The translations under genes were made by a program, and so were the position numbers. The notes beneath the pieces are model-generated. The model worked only from the letters and a program-made list of their open reading frames with translations. It had not been told where the DNA came from and made no database searches. Positions 14,974 to 15,563 of a DNA stretch of 15,563 bases are shown here, piece by piece. The number at the start of each line of letters is the position of its first letter. The stretch's first letter is position 1. Source of the stretch: UBA4459 sp036351335 (GTDB taxonomy: Bacteria > Bacteroidota > Bacteroidia > Bacteroidales > F082); contig JAZBOW010000063.1 in assembly GCA_036351335.1 (NCBI GenBank), positions 1 through 15,563 of the forward strand. Direction: 5' to 3'.

Positions 14974-14981
14974 TAATTTTG
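14974..14981 (+). promoter_or_regulatory. -7 element of the peroxiredoxin gene
   Basis: TAATTTTG is an exact TAnnTTTG match. It implies a start near 14987 and an A/T-rich leader of about 35 nt lacking a Shine-Dalgarno sequence before ATG 15022, a leader style common for highly expressed Bacteroidota genes. Confidence 0.5.
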
Positions 14982-15021
14982 CACTTAAATTATTACTACT
15001 TAACAATAAAAATAAATACTT

Positions 15022-15563
15022 ATGGCAGTTTTAGTTGGAAAAAAAGCCCCACTATTTGAAGCAAACGCCGTTGTAAATGGCGGTGAATTTGTCGAGAAAT
15101 TCTCACTTGAACAGTATATTGGAAAAAAACATGTGGTTTTCTTCTTTTACCCATTGGATTTTACTTTCGTATGTCCAACAGAAATTATCGCTTTCCAGGA
15201 TAAAATGGAAGAATTTGAAAAAAGAAATGTAGCCGTTGTAGGCTGTTCCGTCGACTCCCAATTTTCTCACTGGGCCTGGTTGAATACTGAAAAAAATAAC
15301 GGAGGTATCAAAGGTGTAAAATATCCACTGGTATCTGATTTATCAAAAACCATCTCTGAAAATTATGATGTATTGGCAGGTGAATATGATTACAACGAAG
15401 AAGGTGAAATGGAATTTCATGGTGAAGCAGTAGCTTATCGAGGTTTATTCCTGATTGACAAGCAAGGTGTTGTACGTCACCAGGTTGTAAATGATCTGCC
15501 ACTCGGCCGTTCAGTTGACGAAGCGATTCGCATGATAGATGCATTGCAGTTTTTTGAAGAAAA
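15022..15563 (+). CDS. Typical 2-Cys peroxiredoxin (AhpC/TSA family), C-terminus cut off
   Basis: This thiol peroxidase reduces hydrogen peroxide and organic hydroperoxides in the cytoplasm. In total 180 codons are visible and the frame is open at the right edge. The active-site block FFYPLDFTFVCPTE holds the peroxidatic Cys51 with Thr48 and Pro44, and the supporting Arg lies in AYRGLFLIDKQG. VVNDLPLGRSVDEAIRMIDALQ is the standard Prx1-type segment just before the resolving-Cys 'VCP' motif, which would fall beyond the window. Between the strand YPLVSD and the YRG motif is a longer acidic loop (GEYDYNEEGEMEFHG), which I recall as usual in Bacteroidota homologues. It has its own promoter and no visible OxyR-type site. 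Confidence 0.95.
   Translation, partial: MAVLVGKKAPLFEANAVVNGGEFVEKFSLEQYIGKKHVVFFFYPLDFTFVCPTEIIAFQDKMEEFEKRNVAVVGCSVDSQFSHWAWLNTEKNNGGIKGVKYPLVSDLSKTISENYDVLAGEYDYNEEGEMEFHGEAVAYRGLFLIDKQGVVRHQVVNDLPLGRSVDEAIRMIDALQFFEE

Overview
The window reads as chromosomal DNA of a member of the Bacteroidota. It is AT-rich. Most starts lack a clear Shine-Dalgarno sequence, and several are preceded by the TAnnTTTG -7 element typical of that phylum. The peroxiredoxin and PurD sequences, the DUF6427-like membrane protein and a secreted propeller protein with choice-of-anchor-type domains also fit. Assignment below phylum level is not possible from what can be seen. No rRNA, tRNA, CRISPR array, insertion sequence, phage gene or clear transfer boundary was found, and coding density is high, with no gene-free stretch longer than about 180 bases.

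Layout. Bases 1-1144 (minus) hold the N-terminal part of a secreted beta-propeller protein whose C-terminus lies outside the window. A MATE-family efflux pump (1274-2605, plus) diverges from it and is followed by a membrane-anchored AsmA/DUF748-like protein (2676-4448, plus). This meets, tail to tail, an 875-residue membrane-anchored protein with a C-terminal beta-propeller (4466-7093, minus). Upstream of that on the minus strand is a compact gene run: purD (purine synthesis), a polytopic DUF6427-like membrane protein and rnhB (RNase HII), with 16-nt spacing and then a 26-nt overlap. Diverging from purD are a MacB/FtsX-type ABC permease (10247-11596) and a TolC-family outer-membrane factor (11609-13108). 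They form a two-gene efflux unit with no ATPase or adaptor gene in the window.

The last section has the most regulatory structure. A small polytopic membrane protein (13110-13808, minus) is divergent from a membrane-embedded LuxR-type regulator (13973-14932, plus) that combines seven predicted membrane helices with a C-terminal DNA-binding helix-turn-helix. A strong inverted repeat lies between the two promoters and is a natural candidate for a shared operator. A typical 2-Cys peroxiredoxin (15022 to the window end) follows from its own promoter.

Most genes are housekeeping or envelope functions. The best leads for something undescribed are the seven-helix LuxR regulator with its divergent partner and inverted repeat, the ATPase-less permease-TolC pair, and the large propeller protein. 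I see no convincing defence system, mobile element or biosynthetic cluster.
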